A stretch of 63,385 nucleotides of DNA from an uncultured Granulosicoccaceae bacterium. GTDB lineage: Bacteria > Pseudomonadota > Gammaproteobacteria > Granulosicoccales > Granulosicoccaceae. Both the position numbers and the translations under genes were made by a program. Below, piece by piece: positions 18,987 through 28,757 of the stretch. The stretch covers positions 1 through 63,385 of the forward strand of contig CALIMV010000084.1 in NCBI GenBank assembly GCA_938045275.1, read 5' to 3'. The notes under the pieces are model-generated. The model saw only the letters and a program-made list of their open reading frames with translations, searched no databases and was not told the origin of the DNA. Within the stretch, counting starts at the first letter, position 1; each line of letters starts with the position of its first letter.

Positions 18987-20306
18987 TTATTCGCTCGCTG
19001 TTTCCGCTTTCGGAGGATTCATCATGTCCTGAAATGAGCGTGATTCTTCAGTAATTGTCGACGCGTCCAACACCTTTGCTGTAACTGCCTCTTCCAGTAC
19101 CAAACCCTCTACATTTTTTAACATTTCAGGGTTACTATAATAGTAGTCAATTACCTGTTGAGGGTCCTGATAAGAACTTGACATTGTCTCAACCTGCGCA
19201 CGCACAGCCGCAGCATCCGCTTTGATTTCTGACTTCTGCACAATCTCACCAACGACTAACCCTAGCCGAACCCGTCTTTCAGCCTGCTCCGTGAACAGCT
19301 CATCGCCTAAAAACGAGGCATCAGCATCAGCAGGCATTTGCTGCATCATCTGTTCCTTTTGACGTTCAATTTCCTCTTTTACGAGAGAGGCTGGTATATC
19401 GATCGGATTTAGCTCAAGCAGACCGTCCATAATCTGGGTTTTCACCTCGTTATCAATCCTTTGTTTCAGCTCCCTTTCCATATTTTTAGATATATCGGCC
19501 TTTAAACTCTCAAGCGTACCGTCTTCGATGCCAAAACTCTTAATCAGCTCCTCATTAAGCTCAGGAAGGAATGATTCCTTGACCTCGTGCACGTTTATAT
19601 CGAACTCAGCCAGCTTTCCGGCGAGGTGTTCAGCTTGATAGTCTTCCGGAAATGTGACCTGGATAGTCTTTTCATCACCTGCGCTCAGACCAAGTAACTG
19701 TGTTTCAAAGCCCTCAATCATAGAACCAGAGCCTAAAACCAGCGGCGCTTTTTCGGCCTTGCCGCCTTCAAACTCTTCTCCATCCACGCGGCCAGTGAAA
19801 TCGATGACAATCTGATCATCATTCGCCGCAGCCCGTTCAACGGCTTTGTAGTCGGTCCGTTGCTTCTGCAGGGATTCAATCATTTCATCAATATCTGAAT
19901 CATTTATATCCACCAGTGGCTTGGTTACACTGATTTTTTCGTTAAAAATGGGGTCGAACTCTGGATAAACTTCGAAGGTGGCGATGTAACTAAAACCGTC
20001 AGCGCCATTGTCTTTTTCATCTTCGGGTGCAATTACAGGCTGTCCCGCAGGACGCAATTGCTCCTGCTGCACTGCGTCGTAGAAAGATTTGTTGATCAGA
20101 TTGCCAAGCACCTCCGAGCGAACTTGTGGTTCAAAGCGCTTTTTCAGTACATTAAATGGGACCTTACCTGGCCGAAAACCGTTCATTCTGGTGGTTTTAC
20201 CCAATGACTGCAGGCGTTCTGTCACCGCGCTGTCGATATCTTCAGCGGGAAGCGCAATAGTCATTTTTCGCTGGAGTCCCTGGGTGGTTTCTACGGATAC
20301 TTGCAT
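18987..20306 (-). CDS. tig: Trigger factor
   Basis: A 439-residue ribosome-associated chaperone and prolyl isomerase. The N-terminal ribosome-binding domain carries the signature GFRPGKVPFNVLKKRF. The FKBP-type domain (about 155-245) contains FTGRVDGEEFEGGKA and VLGSGSMIEGFE. The C-terminal arms are long and helical. I place the start at ATG 20306 (MQVSVETTQGL, as in E. coli), seven bases after TTGAGGC; an in-frame ATG nine codons upstream has no ribosome site and no family support. tig-clpP-clpX is the standard order. Confidence 0.97.
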   Translation of the reverse strand: MQVSVETTQGLQRKMTIALPAEDIDSAVTERLQSLGKTTRMNGFRPGKVPFNVLKKRFEPQVRSEVLGNLINKSFYDAVQQEQLRPAGQPVIAPEDEKDNGADGFSYIATFEVYPEFDPIFNEKISVTKPLVDINDSDIDEMIESLQKQRTDYKAVERAAANDDQIVIDFTGRVDGEEFEGGKAEKAPLVLGSGSMIEGFETQLLGLSAGDEKTIQVTFPEDYQAEHLAGKLAEFDINVHEVKESFLPELNEELIKSFGIEDGTLESLKADISKNMERELKQRIDNEVKTQIMDGLLELNPIDIPASLVKEEIERQKEQMMQQMPADADASFLGDELFTEQAERRVRLGLVVGEIVQKSEIKADAAAVRAQVETMSSSYQDPQQVIDYYYSNPEMLKNVEGLVLEEAVTAKVLDASTITEESRSFQDMMNPPKAETASE

Positions 20307-20658
20307 GATTGCCTCAATAAACTGCGATCTCATTGACTCAGCAATAGCGACTCGTGTGAGTCATCCGTTTTACCGAGCCGGGATGGTAAATCATTCGGAC
20401 CCTACCGAATAACACTTGAATGCGATGCGAATGGAAGGATTGACATCCTCACTGGCAAAGAAATCGGTTGATCTATGTAGTAACGTAGTAACCAACGCAA
20501 TACCCAACGTAGTAACAACACGGTACTAACGTATAACAACCAATTTTAACTATGACCAATTGTTTACTATGGTCGATTGTTCTAGTTTCAACTAAATCTG
20601 ATCAAAGTTATGATCAACATCAGTTGATCAGTAATATTGACTAACACTAAAGATAAAA
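20307..20658. other. tig-tRNA-Leu intergenic region with TGATCA triplet
   Basis: 352 bases, AT-rich and without a gene. The palindrome TGATCA occurs three times in 32 bases (20599-20604, 20611-20616, 20625-20630). Closer to tig there are four loose copies of gtagtaac or ggtactaac (about 20477-20529). On the minus strand TTGGTC followed about 17-18 bases later by TTATACG could be a weak tig promoter. No terminator with a T-run is seen after tRNA-Leu. Confidence 0.4.
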
Positions 20659-20743
<85 letters not shown>

Positions 20744-20939
20744 ATTGTTATCTCTAATTTAAACCAGCATAGGCGTTGATTCCTAGCCGTTATCTCTACC
20801 AATGCCTACATTTCAGCCAATCTGACCTAACTCATCTGTTGCATGGTCAGAATTATAGCGGAACATTAACGCCAGAGTAGCAATAGATGCCGCTGTGAAG
20901 GGAACTGCAACAAATTTATCGCAAATATTTACAGGGAAG

Positions 20940-21016
20940 TGGGGCGAGCGACGGGGATTGAACCCGCGACCACGGGAATCACAATCCCGCGCTCTACCAA
21001 CTGAGCTACGCCCGCC
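20940..21016 (-). tRNA. tRNA-His (GTG)
   Basis: 77 bases counting the encoded extra G(-1), which pairs with C73, the hallmark identity element of tRNA-His. Acceptor GCGGGCG pairs with CGCTCGC, the anticodon loop ATTGTGAT carries GTG, and CCA is encoded. It is second from the end in the Pro-Arg-His-Leu cluster. Confidence 0.97.
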
Positions 21017-21193
21017 ACTGCTTTGCTTATATTTAGCTAATAAATTCAGCAAATATATTCTGCCAAATTTCTGCTTTTCAGCCAATATTCTGCCAAATGA
21101 CTCAACTAACTTACTAAATTACCTGACTAAATTATCTGCGAATAGCTGCAAAAGCGAATTCTGTAAACACCCATAAGACCCAAAAATGAGCTA

Positions 21194-21270
21194 TGGCGCG
21201 CCCGGCAGGATTCGAACCTGCTACCCTCGGCTTAGAAGGCCGATGCTCTATCCAAATGAGCTACGGGCGC
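21194..21270 (-). tRNA. tRNA-Arg (TCT)
   Basis: 77 bases with encoded CCA. Acceptor GCGCCCG pairs with CGGGCGC, the D-arm has TAGCTCATTTGGAT, the anticodon loop CTTCTAA carries TCT, and the T-loop is TTCGAAT. It reads rare AGA codons. It lies between tRNA-Pro and tRNA-His. Confidence 0.97.
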
Positions 21271-21419
21271 TTGATAGGACCCGGCCACCTGCGGTTAAAT
21301 TAACAAAAGCTCATCAATTAGCAAAAATCATCAACAAACAAAATTTCGTTAACCAATGGAAGCTAACTGCAGGATACTAACTCGCTTGCTGCAATTGTTG
21401 TATTCGTCACGATAAAACT

Positions 21420-21496
<77 letters not shown>

Positions 21497-21519
21497 ATGA
21501 TGCCGAACACAACCTGAGA

Positions 21520-21548
21520 AGTATACTCATGCTCAGGTAATGGAGCAA
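21520..21548 (-). promoter_or_regulatory. Sigma70 promoter of the tRNA Pro-Arg-His-Leu cluster
   Basis: On the minus strand a -35-like TTGCTC (21543-21548) and a near-consensus -10 TATACT (21520-21525) are separated by 17 bases. The expected start is about 15 bases before the tRNA-Pro 5' end. Confidence 0.7.
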
Positions 21549-21708
21549 CTATTATTGTAGAACTAAATCCGTGATTTCTCAGTCAGGGTTCTCGCACACC
21601 CTCGTAATCCCCAAATATCAACTCATTCACCCATCGGAGCATGCCATTAAATGCGGCACCTCCAACTATTTAAAACCCTCAGCTATGCGGGGGTTAGCAG
21701 AACTCGAC

Positions 21709-21903
21709 TCAGTCCTTCTCCTCTATCCAATTCATCTGAATGGATTCAAGGATTTTTTCTGAAGACTTTTCCGGATCGTCGTCAAAGCCTTCCAGCGCCA
21801 TAACCCACGCGTGCAAATCAGTAAAACGAACAAGTTGCGGGTCGACGTCGGGATGAGCGTCGACGAGTTCAATGGCAATGTCGAGCGTGTCAGTCCATTT
21901 CAT
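21709..21903 (-). CDS. iscX: Iron-sulfur assembly protein IscX
   Basis: A 64-residue acidic protein of the IscX/YfhJ family, which binds IscS and iron and modulates cluster assembly. Recognisable parts are KWTDTLDIAIELVDAHPDVDP, the signature VRFTDLHAWV, and FDDDPEKSSEKILESIQMNWIEE. The start is ATG 21903, which overlaps the fdx stop codon by one base (TGATG), so translation is coupled. A TTG one codon earlier was not chosen. It is the last gene of the ISC operon. Confidence 0.95.
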   Translation of the reverse strand: MKWTDTLDIAIELVDAHPDVDPQLVRFTDLHAWVMALEGFDDDPEKSSEKILESIQMNWIEEKD

Positions 21904-22241
21904 CAATGATTCTCCGAAACCATGTTGATCGTGTATTTGGGAATTTCTATCACCAGATCATCATTCTCAACAATTGCCTGACAACTAAGGCGCGAATCCG
22001 GATCAAGCCCCCAAGCTTTATCCAGAAAATCTTCTTCGAGCTCATCTGCTTCTTCTATGGAGTCCAATCCCACCCTAATGTGCACATGGCAGGTGGTGCA
22101 TGCGCATGACTTTTCACACGCATGCTCAATATCCACGTCGTTGCGCAGCAACGCATCGCATACGGACACGCCAGAATCAACTGTAAATGTGGTGCCGTCT
22201 GGGCAAAGTTCAGGATGAGGTTTTACTGTGATCGTTGGCAT
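21903..22241 (-). CDS. fdx: ISC-type [2Fe-2S] ferredoxin
   Basis: A 112-residue adrenodoxin-type ferredoxin that delivers electrons for cluster assembly and for reductive coupling on IscU. Cluster ligands follow the pattern C-x5-C-x2-C: Cys42, Cys48 and Cys51, then Cys87. An additional Cys46 lies between the first two ligands, as in E. coli Fdx. The C-terminus is IPKYTINMVSENH. ATG 22241, 65 bases after hscA. It overlaps iscX by one base. Confidence 0.97.
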   Translation of the reverse strand: MPTITVKPHPELCPDGTTFTVDSGVSVCDALLRNDVDIEHACEKSCACTTCHVHIRVGLDSIEEADELEEDFLDKAWGLDPDSRLSCQAIVENDDLVIEIPKYTINMVSENH

Positions 22242-22306
22242 TTAATTGATCCGGTTTATAAATTAAGATTAACGCTGAGTCTAAAGTTAACATTAATATT
22301 CATTTG

Positions 22307-24217
22307 TTAAGTTTCACGGCTTGCGTCAGAGCTTACGAGTGTTCGTTCCAACTCCTCTATCTCTTGACCTGCCATTAACTGCTTCACACTTGCATTCATA
22401 CGACGCTCTACGAACAAACTACTACCTGCTTCAAGCTTTTCAATTGCCTGCTTGATTGCATCACCGTTATCTTGTTCCAGTTTTTCTAAAAGCGTTTCAA
22501 TCAATGCATCTATATCAGTTCGTTCATCAACTGATAGGTGGGTATCACCATCAGCTTCCAGCGCGCTGGATATAGCTTCAACTACCCGTCTACCTTCCAC
22601 TTTCTGTTCAGCCAATGCGCGCTTTTGCACATCTTCAGAGGCGTGTTCCATTGACGCTTTTAGCATCTGTTCAATTTCGCCATCACTGAGTCCGTAAGAG
22701 GGTTTTACATCGATACTGGCCAAAACCCCGGATTCCTTTTCAAGGGCACTGACACTAAGCAAACCATCAGCATCCACTTGAAATAGTACTTGAATTCGGC
22801 ACGCCCCTGCGACACGTGCTGGTATATCACGCAGCTCAAAATTGGCCAATGAACGGCAATCTGATACCAGTTCGCGTTCACCCTGAACTACATGTAAGGC
22901 CATTGCGGTCTGACCGTCTTTATATGTTGTGAATTCCTGCGCTCGCGCAATCGGGATAGTGGTGTTTCGCGGAATAATTTTCTCCACTAAACCACCCATG
23001 GTTTCCAGGCCCAAAGACAATGGTATGACGTCCAACAGCAGCAAATCGTCGTCAGTTTTATTACCTGCCAATACATTAGCTTGAACGGCAGCACCTATAG
23101 CAACCACTTGATCGGGGTCTATGTCTGTAAGCACCGGTTGATCAAAGAATTCACTTACCATAGTTCGGACCAACGGGACACGCGTGGACCCTCCTACCAT
23201 GACAACGGCTTTTACATCGGTCTTTGCAATGCCAGCGTCTCTCAATACCTGCCGACAAGGTGCAAGCGTGTTTTTTAGCAGTGGTTCAATAATCGCATTG
23301 ACATCTGCGACACTGATTTCACCACTAATATTTATTTCATCGCTTAGGTTTAAGGCATACGATGTTTTGTCTTGCGAGGATAGTTGCTCTTTAACCGACC
23401 TTGCCAAACGCAACAGTTGACGATGTGAGCTCTGGTCTGGCATTTGTTCAAGGCCTGCTCGCGTTCGCATCCAATCTGCTATTGCGTTATCAAAGTCATC
23501 ACCCCCAAGAGCAGTGTTACCAGCCGTGGCTAGCACTTCAAAAACACCTCGTTGCATTTTTAATAATGAGATATCAAATGTGCCACCACCTAAATCGTAT
23601 ATGGCCACTACACCGTCGGTGCCACTGTCCAGTCCGTAGGCAACAGCCGCCGCTGTAGGTTCGTTAAGCAATCGCAAAACATGAATACCGCTAAGTGCAG
23701 CAGCATCTTTGGTGGCTTGTCTCTGAGCATCGTCAAAGTAGGCTGGCACGGTGATGACTGCGCCAACCAAATCCCCACCCAGCGTTTGCTCGGCGGTGGC
23801 TCGCAACTTCGACAATATGTCAGCCGATACTTCGATAGCCGATTTATTACCAACGACGGTTTTGAACGCCGGTATAGAGCCAGTTTCAAGATCAAACTGA
23901 TAATGATCAGCTAACCAGGATTGCTGCACATCGTTTGCCCCTTTACCCATCAGTCGTTTTGCCGAACGAATAGTATTGAACGGATCGCTGGCCGCTTTTT
24001 CTTGTGCTGATTTTCCAACCAGGGGCTCGTGGTTCGTTGAATAGTGCACAACGGATGGTATTGTCCATTGCTCGTGCTCATCTTTGAGCACGCTTGCTGA
24101 ACCGCTGATAACAGATGCTACCAGCGAGTTGGTTGTGCCCAGATCGATACCCACAGCAAGTCGTCGCTGATGCGGCGCTTGAGATTGACCGGGCTCGGAT
24201 ATTTGCAGCAATGCCAT
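22307..24217 (-). CDS. hscA: Fe-S assembly Hsp70 chaperone HscA
   Basis: A 636-residue specialised DnaK homologue that, with HscB, promotes cluster transfer from IscU by binding its LPPVK motif. The ATPase part shows [47 protein letters not shown] and [11 protein letters not shown]. The substrate-binding domain begins at about residue 390 ([14 protein letters not shown]) and is followed by a helical lid. The N-terminal extension of about 20 residues before the ATPase is normal for HscA (E. coli 616). ATG 24217, 146 bases downstream of hscB. Confidence 0.97.
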   Translation of the reverse strand: MALLQISEPGQSQAPHQRRLAVGIDLGTTNSLVASVISGSASVLKDEHEQWTIPSVVHYSTNHEPLVGKSAQEKAASDPFNTIRSAKRLMGKGANDVQQSWLADHYQFDLETGSIPAFKTVVGNKSAIEVSADILSKLRATAEQTLGGDLVGAVITVPAYFDDAQRQATKDAAALSGIHVLRLLNEPTAAAVAYGLDSGTDGVVAIYDLGGGTFDISLLKMQRGVFEVLATAGNTALGGDDFDNAIADWMRTRAGLEQMPDQSSHRQLLRLARSVKEQLSSQDKTSYALNLSDEINISGEISVADVNAIIEPLLKNTLAPCRQVLRDAGIAKTDVKAVVMVGGSTRVPLVRTMVSEFFDQPVLTDIDPDQVVAIGAAVQANVLAGNKTDDDLLLLDVIPLSLGLETMGGLVEKIIPRNTTIPIARAQEFTTYKDGQTAMALHVVQGERELVSDCRSLANFELRDIPARVAGACRIQVLFQVDADGLLSVSALEKESGVLASIDVKPSYGLSDGEIEQMLKASMEHASEDVQKRALAEQKVEGRRVVEAISSALEADGDTHLSVDERTDIDALIETLLEKLEQDNGDAIKQAIEKLEAGSSLFVERRMNASVKQLMAGQEIEELERTLVSSDASRET

Positions 24218-24363
24218 TGTTGATAAACCTGTTCTAAATTCGCCTGAAGCTTAATCTTTTAAACACTATTTTCTCAAAAACAACTACGAACACAATTCAA
24301 TTGATCATTGCGTATTGTGCAATTGCTTTCACATCTGAAACTACATCTTATTAAGGGACATCA

Positions 24364-24903
24364 TCAAAGGGCATCATCCAGTCTCGCCTCAAGGCTTTGA
24401 ACTTCGGATACCAATTTTTCCAAAAATTGCCACTGGCGAACAACGGTTCGCGCTTGCTGCCAATCTTCATTGCTGGCAGCTTGCGAGAATTCATCAGCAC
24501 TATTGCGCCTGCCATCATTTAACTGCGCGGCAATCTTGTCAAGCGCAGCATAGGGATCGCTTGCATCAGGCGCGTCACCGATGGCCTCGCGCAGCTCCAT
24601 TTGCTCCATTAGGAACATTGGGGACATTTGTGTATCGGTCTCCTCATCGAGCGTTATACCGTTCAATGACAAGATATACGATGCACGTTTTATTGGTGCA
24701 GACAAGCATTGATAAGCCTCGTTTACAAAACTTGCCGCCTGTATCGACCAGCGTCGCTCAGCATCGGATGCGGCCGCAAACTTATCTGGATGAAGGTAGC
24801 GTTGTACCGACCGAAAGCGTGTGTCGAGATGATCTTGCGATACATCAAATTGAACGGGCAGTTCAAACAGCTCAAAATAATTGTTCGAAAAATCGACCTG
24901 CAT
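24364..24903 (-). CDS. hscB: Fe-S assembly J-domain co-chaperone HscB
   Basis: A 179-residue co-chaperone that brings IscU to HscA and stimulates its ATPase. The N-terminal J-domain contains FELFELPVQFD and the invariant HPD (residues 38-40 in YLHPDKF). The C-terminal three-helix bundle (about 85-179) includes MEQMELREAI, the IscU-contacting region. I start at ATG 24903 (MQVDFSNNYF); a TTG two codons upstream is possible and lies closer to an AAGAAA purine run. The gene is between iscA and hscA with a strong hairpin just upstream. Confidence 0.94.
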   Translation of the reverse strand: MQVDFSNNYFELFELPVQFDVSQDHLDTRFRSVQRYLHPDKFAAASDAERRWSIQAASFVNEAYQCLSAPIKRASYILSLNGITLDEETDTQMSPMFLMEQMELREAIGDAPDASDPYAALDKIAAQLNDGRRNSADEFSQAASNEDWQQARTVVRQWQFLEKLVSEVQSLEARLDDAL

Positions 24904-24948
24904 TACCAATATGTTTCTTTATGCGAAAATTGCTGCTAATGGAATGAA

Positions 24949-24973
24949 TGACGGCCCGATTAGCGGGCCGTCA
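24949..24973 (-). other. Ten-base-pair hairpin between iscA and hscB
   Basis: tgacggcccg (24949-24958) and cgggccgtca (24964-24973) form a perfect GC-rich stem with a five-base loop, 46 bases before the hscB ATG. No T-run follows on either strand, so it is probably an RNA-stability or attenuation element within the ISC message, not a terminator. Confidence 0.6.
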
Positions 24974-25002
24974 GCGGTGCTTTGATTAACCTTGCTGATA
25001 AG

Positions 25003-25326
25003 TCAAATATTGAAACTCTCACCACAACCACACTCATCTTTCACGTTAGGGTTTTTAAAGATAATCCCCTCTTTCAAACCCTCTTTCGCAAAATCGAGCT
25101 CTGTGCCGTCAAGGTAAACGAGACTCTTCTGATCAACAACCACCTTGATATCACGATGTTCAAATACAGCATCGTTGGCAGCGACCTCATCGGCAAATTC
25201 GAGTACATAAGCCATACCCGAGCAGCCGGTAGTACGCACTGCCAACCGCAACCCTATACCTTTACCACGCTTGGCTATATAACTCCTGACATGGTCAGCA
25301 GCTCTTTCTGTCATTGTAATCGCCAT
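25003..25326 (-). CDS. iscA: Iron-sulfur assembly protein IscA
   Basis: A 107-residue A-type carrier that receives clusters or iron and passes them to apo-targets. The three ligand cysteines are Cys35 (TTGCSG) and Cys99/Cys101 (the ECGCGES motif at the C-terminus). Length equals the E. coli protein. ATG 25326. It lies 135 bases after iscU in the same direction; a 12-base palindrome (cagactagtctg, 25378-25389) is in that gap. Confidence 0.97.
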   Translation of the reverse strand: MAITMTERAADHVRSYIAKRGKGIGLRLAVRTTGCSGMAYVLEFADEVAANDAVFEHRDIKVVVDQKSLVYLDGTELDFAKEGLKEGIIFKNPNVKDECGCGESFNI

Positions 25327-25461
25327 GGCTTTTCCTTATCTACCACACACCTCAGCCAGTACCCCAAACCCGGGCCCCAGACTAGTCTGACTTTCATTGC
25401 ATTGCCCAGCTTTGTTCTGAGCATCCAATCGAGACAGCAGGTTTGGTCCGATCAGCGCTGA

Positions 25462-25869
25462 CTAAGCACTGGCTTTCTGGACGCTTTGCTCTTCACGTTT
25501 GGCTTTAATATCAGCGATTGCTGCTGCGATTGCATCTTCAGCCAAAACTGAACAATGAATCTTTACAGGCGGCAACGCAAGCTCTTCCACGATTTCAGAA
25601 TTCTTGATCGCAGCTACTTCATCCAGCGTTTTGCCTTTGACCATCTCGGTAACCAGAGATGATGAGGCGATCGCTGAACCACAACCGTAGGTTTTAAATT
25701 TTGCATCTTCAACAACACCGTCTTCAGATACTTTGATTTGCAAACGCATAACGTCGCCACATGCTGGAGCGCCGACCATGCCGGTACCGACATTGGGATC
25801 GTCTTTGTCGAGCACGCCTACGTTACGCGGGTTTTCGTAATGATCAAGTACTTTATCGCTATACGCCAT
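25462..25869 (-). CDS. iscU: Iron-sulfur cluster scaffold IscU
   Basis: A 135-residue scaffold on which IscS-derived sulfur and iron form [2Fe-2S] clusters. Cluster ligands Cys37 (PACGD), Cys63 (YGCGS) and Cys106 (IHCSV) are in place, as is the HscA-binding LPPVK motif (99-103). The C-terminus has a few extra residues (EEQSVQKASA). It follows iscS by 204 bases. ATG 25869 after a ggagaac ribosome site. Confidence 0.98.
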   Translation of the reverse strand: MAYSDKVLDHYENPRNVGVLDKDDPNVGTGMVGAPACGDVMRLQIKVSEDGVVEDAKFKTYGCGSAIASSSLVTEMVKGKTLDEVAAIKNSEIVEELALPPVKIHCSVLAEDAIAAAIADIKAKREEQSVQKASA

Positions 25870-26073
25870 TTTTGTTCTCCAAAACTGCTGTAATTTGGGT
25901 TAGCGGTGCTGTTGCATTGAAATCACCGCCAACATCGTGATTAGTTTATATTTTTGCCAACCAGAGCGCTATCCCTTCGCCAATTGGCATACGTTCCCTA
26001 TTGCTTGGTCTACCATTATCGACCAATACCAGCCAAGCTCAATCTAATTAATCAAACAACCGATGTGGTTCGA

Positions 26074-27297
26074 TTAATGATGCGCCCACTCGACTGAGTC
26101 AAGGTCTACGCCATCTTTAAACATGTCCCATAATGGGGACAATTCACGCAGTTTTTCAACCGCTTCGCGAACTTTTCCAATAGTGAAATCGACTTCTTCC
26201 TCTGTGCTGAAACGCCCCATTGTGAATCGAATCGAGCTGTGTGCCAGTTCATCATTACGACCAATTGCTCGAAGTACGTACGATGGTTCCAAACTGGAAC
26301 TTGTGCATGCCGAGCCACTGGAAACCGCGATATCTTTCAGTGACATGATCAGGCTTTCGCCTTCTACAAAGTTAAAGCTGATATTCAGATTACCAGGGAT
26401 ACGCTGTTCAAGATCACCGTTGAGGTATATCTCCTCCATGTCTTTGACGCCATTCCAGAGTCGATCACGCAACTTACTCAGATGCTCTGCTTCAGAAGCC
26501 ATTTCTTCTCGTGCAATACGGAAAGCCTCGCCCATACCCACGATTTGATGAGTCGCCAATGTGCCTGAACGCATGCCGCGTTCATGGCCACCACCATGAA
26601 TTTGTGCTTCGAGTCGAATACGAGGCTTACGACGAACGTACAGCGCGCCTATTCCCTTGGGACCATAAACCTTGTGAGCGCACAGTGACATAAGGTCGAC
26701 GTTCATCTCATCTACATCAATGGGCACCTTGCCAGGGCTTTGCGCCGCATCAACATGAAAAATAATACCTTTTTCACGTGTGATAGCGCCAATGGCGGCA
26801 ATATCTTGTATTACGCCAATCTCGTTGTTCACGTGCATAACCGACACCACTGTTGTGTCGTCACGAATCTCTTTTTTGAATGCTTCCAGATCAAGCAAAC
26901 CATTTTCCAACGGGTCCATGTACGTGACTTCAAAGCCGTCGCGCTCAAGTTGACGACAGGTATCGAGCACGGCTTTGTGCTCGGTTTTCATGGTGATAAT
27001 GTGCTTGCCCTTTTTCTGGTTGAACAAAGCCGCACCTTTAATCGCCAGGTTGTCCGACTCGGTAGCACCAGACGTCCAGATGATTTCTTTTGGCACAGCC
27101 CCGATGATCTCTGCAACGTTGCGACGGGCTTCTTCGACAGCTTCCTCAGCCTTCCAACCGAAAGGGTGTGAACGTGACGCAGGATTACCGAAATTACCTT
27201 GTAGTGTTAGGCACTCACTCATACTTTTGGCAACACGCTCATCAACTGGCGTAGTTGCGGAGTAATCCAGATAGATTGGTATATTCAACGAACTCAC
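26074..27297 (-). CDS. iscS: Cysteine desulfurase IscS
   Basis: A 407-residue PLP enzyme that takes sulfur from cysteine for Fe-S clusters, thiamine and tRNA thiolation. The PLP lysine is Lys209 ([10 protein letters not shown]) and the persulfide-carrying Cys331 is in [13 protein letters not shown], matching Lys206 and Cys328 of E. coli. The N-terminus reads [14 protein letters not shown]. The start is GTG 27297, eight bases after AAGGTGA. It is preceded by iscR and a short tandem repeat. Confidence 0.98.
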   Translation of the reverse strand: MSSLNIPIYLDYSATTPVDERVAKSMSECLTLQGNFGNPASRSHPFGWKAEEAVEEARRNVAEIIGAVPKEIIWTSGATESDNLAIKGAALFNQKKGKHIITMKTEHKAVLDTCRQLERDGFEVTYMDPLENGLLDLEAFKKEIRDDTTVVSVMHVNNEIGVIQDIAAIGAITREKGIIFHVDAAQSPGKVPIDVDEMNVDLMSLCAHKVYGPKGIGALYVRRKPRIRLEAQIHGGGHERGMRSGTLATHQIVGMGEAFRIAREEMASEAEHLSKLRDRLWNGVKDMEEIYLNGDLEQRIPGNLNISFNFVEGESLIMSLKDIAVSSGSACTSSSLEPSYVLRAIGRNDELAHSSIRFTMGRFSTEEEVDFTIGKVREAVEKLRELSPLWDMFKDGVDLDSVEWAHH

Positions 27298-27353
27298 TAT
27301 TAGCTCACCTTCACTGTTAATTTTTCAAAGTTAAAATCTAATTTTATTTCACT

Positions 27354-27385
27354 TGCTAACTGCTAACTGCTAACTGCTAACTGCT
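27354..27385 (-). repeat. Four 7-bp tandem repeats at the iscR stop codon
   Basis: tgctaac is repeated four times without error (27354-27381) plus tgct. On the minus strand the iscR stop TAG lies in the first unit read, and the remaining units fall in the iscR-iscS leader. Copy-number change would leave the IscR sequence intact and only alter the spacer length. Confidence 0.85.
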
Positions 27386-27874
27386 TTGTTGAGCCTCAGC
27401 AAACTCGGCATGATCACGCTGCACCAGCAGTTGATCTTGCATTTGGTCTTGACGCATTGCCACTGATTTAACACTTTGCTTGTCGATCAGATCTTGTAAC
27501 GACACGCCGCTTAAAAACTCTTCAATTTGCTCGCTGAGCCCTTCCCATAAATCATGAGTCAGACAACGACCGTGGCTATGACAATTCTCTTTGCCGGCAC
27601 ACTGAGTGGCGTCGACTGATTCGTTAACCGCCATAATAATTTCCGAAATGGCCACTTTATCCAGACTTCTAGACACCCGATAACCGCCACCAGGACCACG
27701 AGTACTGGCAACCAAGTCCTGCTTCCTTAGTCTCGAGAACAACTGTTCAAGGTAAGAAAGCGAAATCTCCTGTCGCGAGGAAATTTCTGCTAACGATACC
27801 GGCCCAGACTGGGCATGCAGCGCCAGATCGAGCATTGCAGTGACGGCGTAACGTCCTTTAGTGGTCAATTTCAT
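27377..27874 (-). CDS. iscR: Fe-S-sensing transcriptional regulator IscR
   Basis: A 165-residue Rrf2-family regulator. The winged helix lies at about 1-80 ([20 protein letters not shown], recognition helix around [16 protein letters not shown]). Cluster ligands are Cys92, Cys98, Cys104 and His107 (in CLTHDLW), at the same positions as in E. coli. Holo-IscR represses its own operon through type 1 sites; a good match overlaps the -35 element just upstream (27911-27935). ATG 27874. It heads iscR-iscS-iscU-iscA-hscB-hscA-fdx-iscX. Confidence 0.98.
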   Translation of the reverse strand: MKLTTKGRYAVTAMLDLALHAQSGPVSLAEISSRQEISLSYLEQLFSRLRKQDLVASTRGPGGGYRVSRSLDKVAISEIIMAVNESVDATQCAGKENCHSHGRCLTHDLWEGLSEQIEEFLSGVSLQDLIDKQSVKSVAMRQDQMQDQLLVQRDHAEFAEAQQSS

Positions 27875-27902
27875 ATGAAATCACTAACCGTTGTTTTACG
27901 AT

Positions 27903-27935
27903 ATTCTGACATTTCCTACTAAATTGGTCAAGTAT
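27903..27935 (-). promoter_or_regulatory. iscR promoter with type 1 IscR box
   Basis: On the minus strand TTGACC (27926-27931) and CAGAAT (27903-27908) are spaced by 17 bases. The 25 bases 27911-27935 (ATACTTGAC...AGTAGGAAAT) agree at about 21 of 25 positions with the published E. coli type 1 IscR consensus and overlap the -35. This supports autorepression by [2Fe-2S]-IscR. Confidence 0.75.
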
Positions 27936-27954
27936 TATCAAGCCAGTCAAAAAC

Positions 27955-28701
27955 TCAGCAAAATTTGGTGCCGGTACGTGCCTGCTTCGGCGCCTGATCA
28001 GCCGTGAAATCCTTGCGTATTTGCGCAATCTCAGCGCGTAAATCAGCTATTTCCTGCATCAATTCACTGGTGGTTAGTTCCGGTTCGTCATCCACATCGG
28101 GTGCCACTGCATAAGCATCGAACACCGGTTTTTCTGGCTCCAGATTGGTATTGTTTTTGACCATCTCCAGGCAATTCGCGTTTTCATCCTGGCATCGCAC
28201 TACTCGCCCGGGAACGCCGACAACGGTTGCGCCCGGTGGTACAGCTTCTAAAACCACTGCATTCGAACCGATACGAGCATTGTCGCCGACCAGGAATGGC
28301 CCGAGAATTTTTGCACCAGCGCCCACCACAACATTATTACCAAGCGAAGGATGGCGTTTGCCCTCGTTGAGCGTTCTGCCGCCCAGAGTCACCCCTTGGT
28401 AAAGGGTCACGTCATCGCCTATTTCAGCGGTTTCACCGATAACCACACCGGTACCATGATCGACGAAAAATCGTCGCCCAATTTGAGCACCAGGATGAAT
28501 TTCTATGCCCGTGAGCCAACGCGACGTGTTGGCGAGAAATCGTGCCAACCATCGAGCGCGGCGTTTCCAGAGCCAATGGTTTAGCCGATGAAACAACATG
28601 GCGTGCACACCTGAATAGCAAGTAAGCACATCAAACAGATTCCGGGCTGCGGGGTCGCGTTCAAAAACACAGGCTACATCTTCTTTAATCAGTTGCCACA
28701 T
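27955..28701 (-). CDS. cysE: Serine O-acetyltransferase
   Basis: A 248-residue enzyme that acetylates serine with acetyl-CoA, the first step of cysteine synthesis. The N-terminal helical domain ([19 protein letters not shown]) is followed by a left-handed beta-helix of hexapeptide repeats ([11 protein letters not shown], catalytic [47 protein letters not shown]). I start at ATG 28701; a TTG six codons earlier is possible. The C-terminus, after a coiled segment ([19 protein letters not shown]), ends in Cys and not the Ile used to dock CysK. It is directly upstream of iscR, as in Azotobacter, and may supply cysteine to IscS. Confidence 0.93.
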   Translation of the reverse strand: MWQLIKEDVACVFERDPAARNLFDVLTCYSGVHAMLFHRLNHWLWKRRARWLARFLANTSRWLTGIEIHPGAQIGRRFFVDHGTGVVIGETAEIGDDVTLYQGVTLGGRTLNEGKRHPSLGNNVVVGAGAKILGPFLVGDNARIGSNAVVLEAVPPGATVVGVPGRVVRCQDENANCLEMVKNNTNLEPEKPVFDAYAVAPDVDDEPELTTSELMQEIADLRAEIAQIRKDFTADQAPKQARTGTKFC

Positions 28702-28757
28702 GGCACTTTCCCGAGACAAAAGTAATTCCGATCAGTTTACTAGGTTATTGTACGAAT

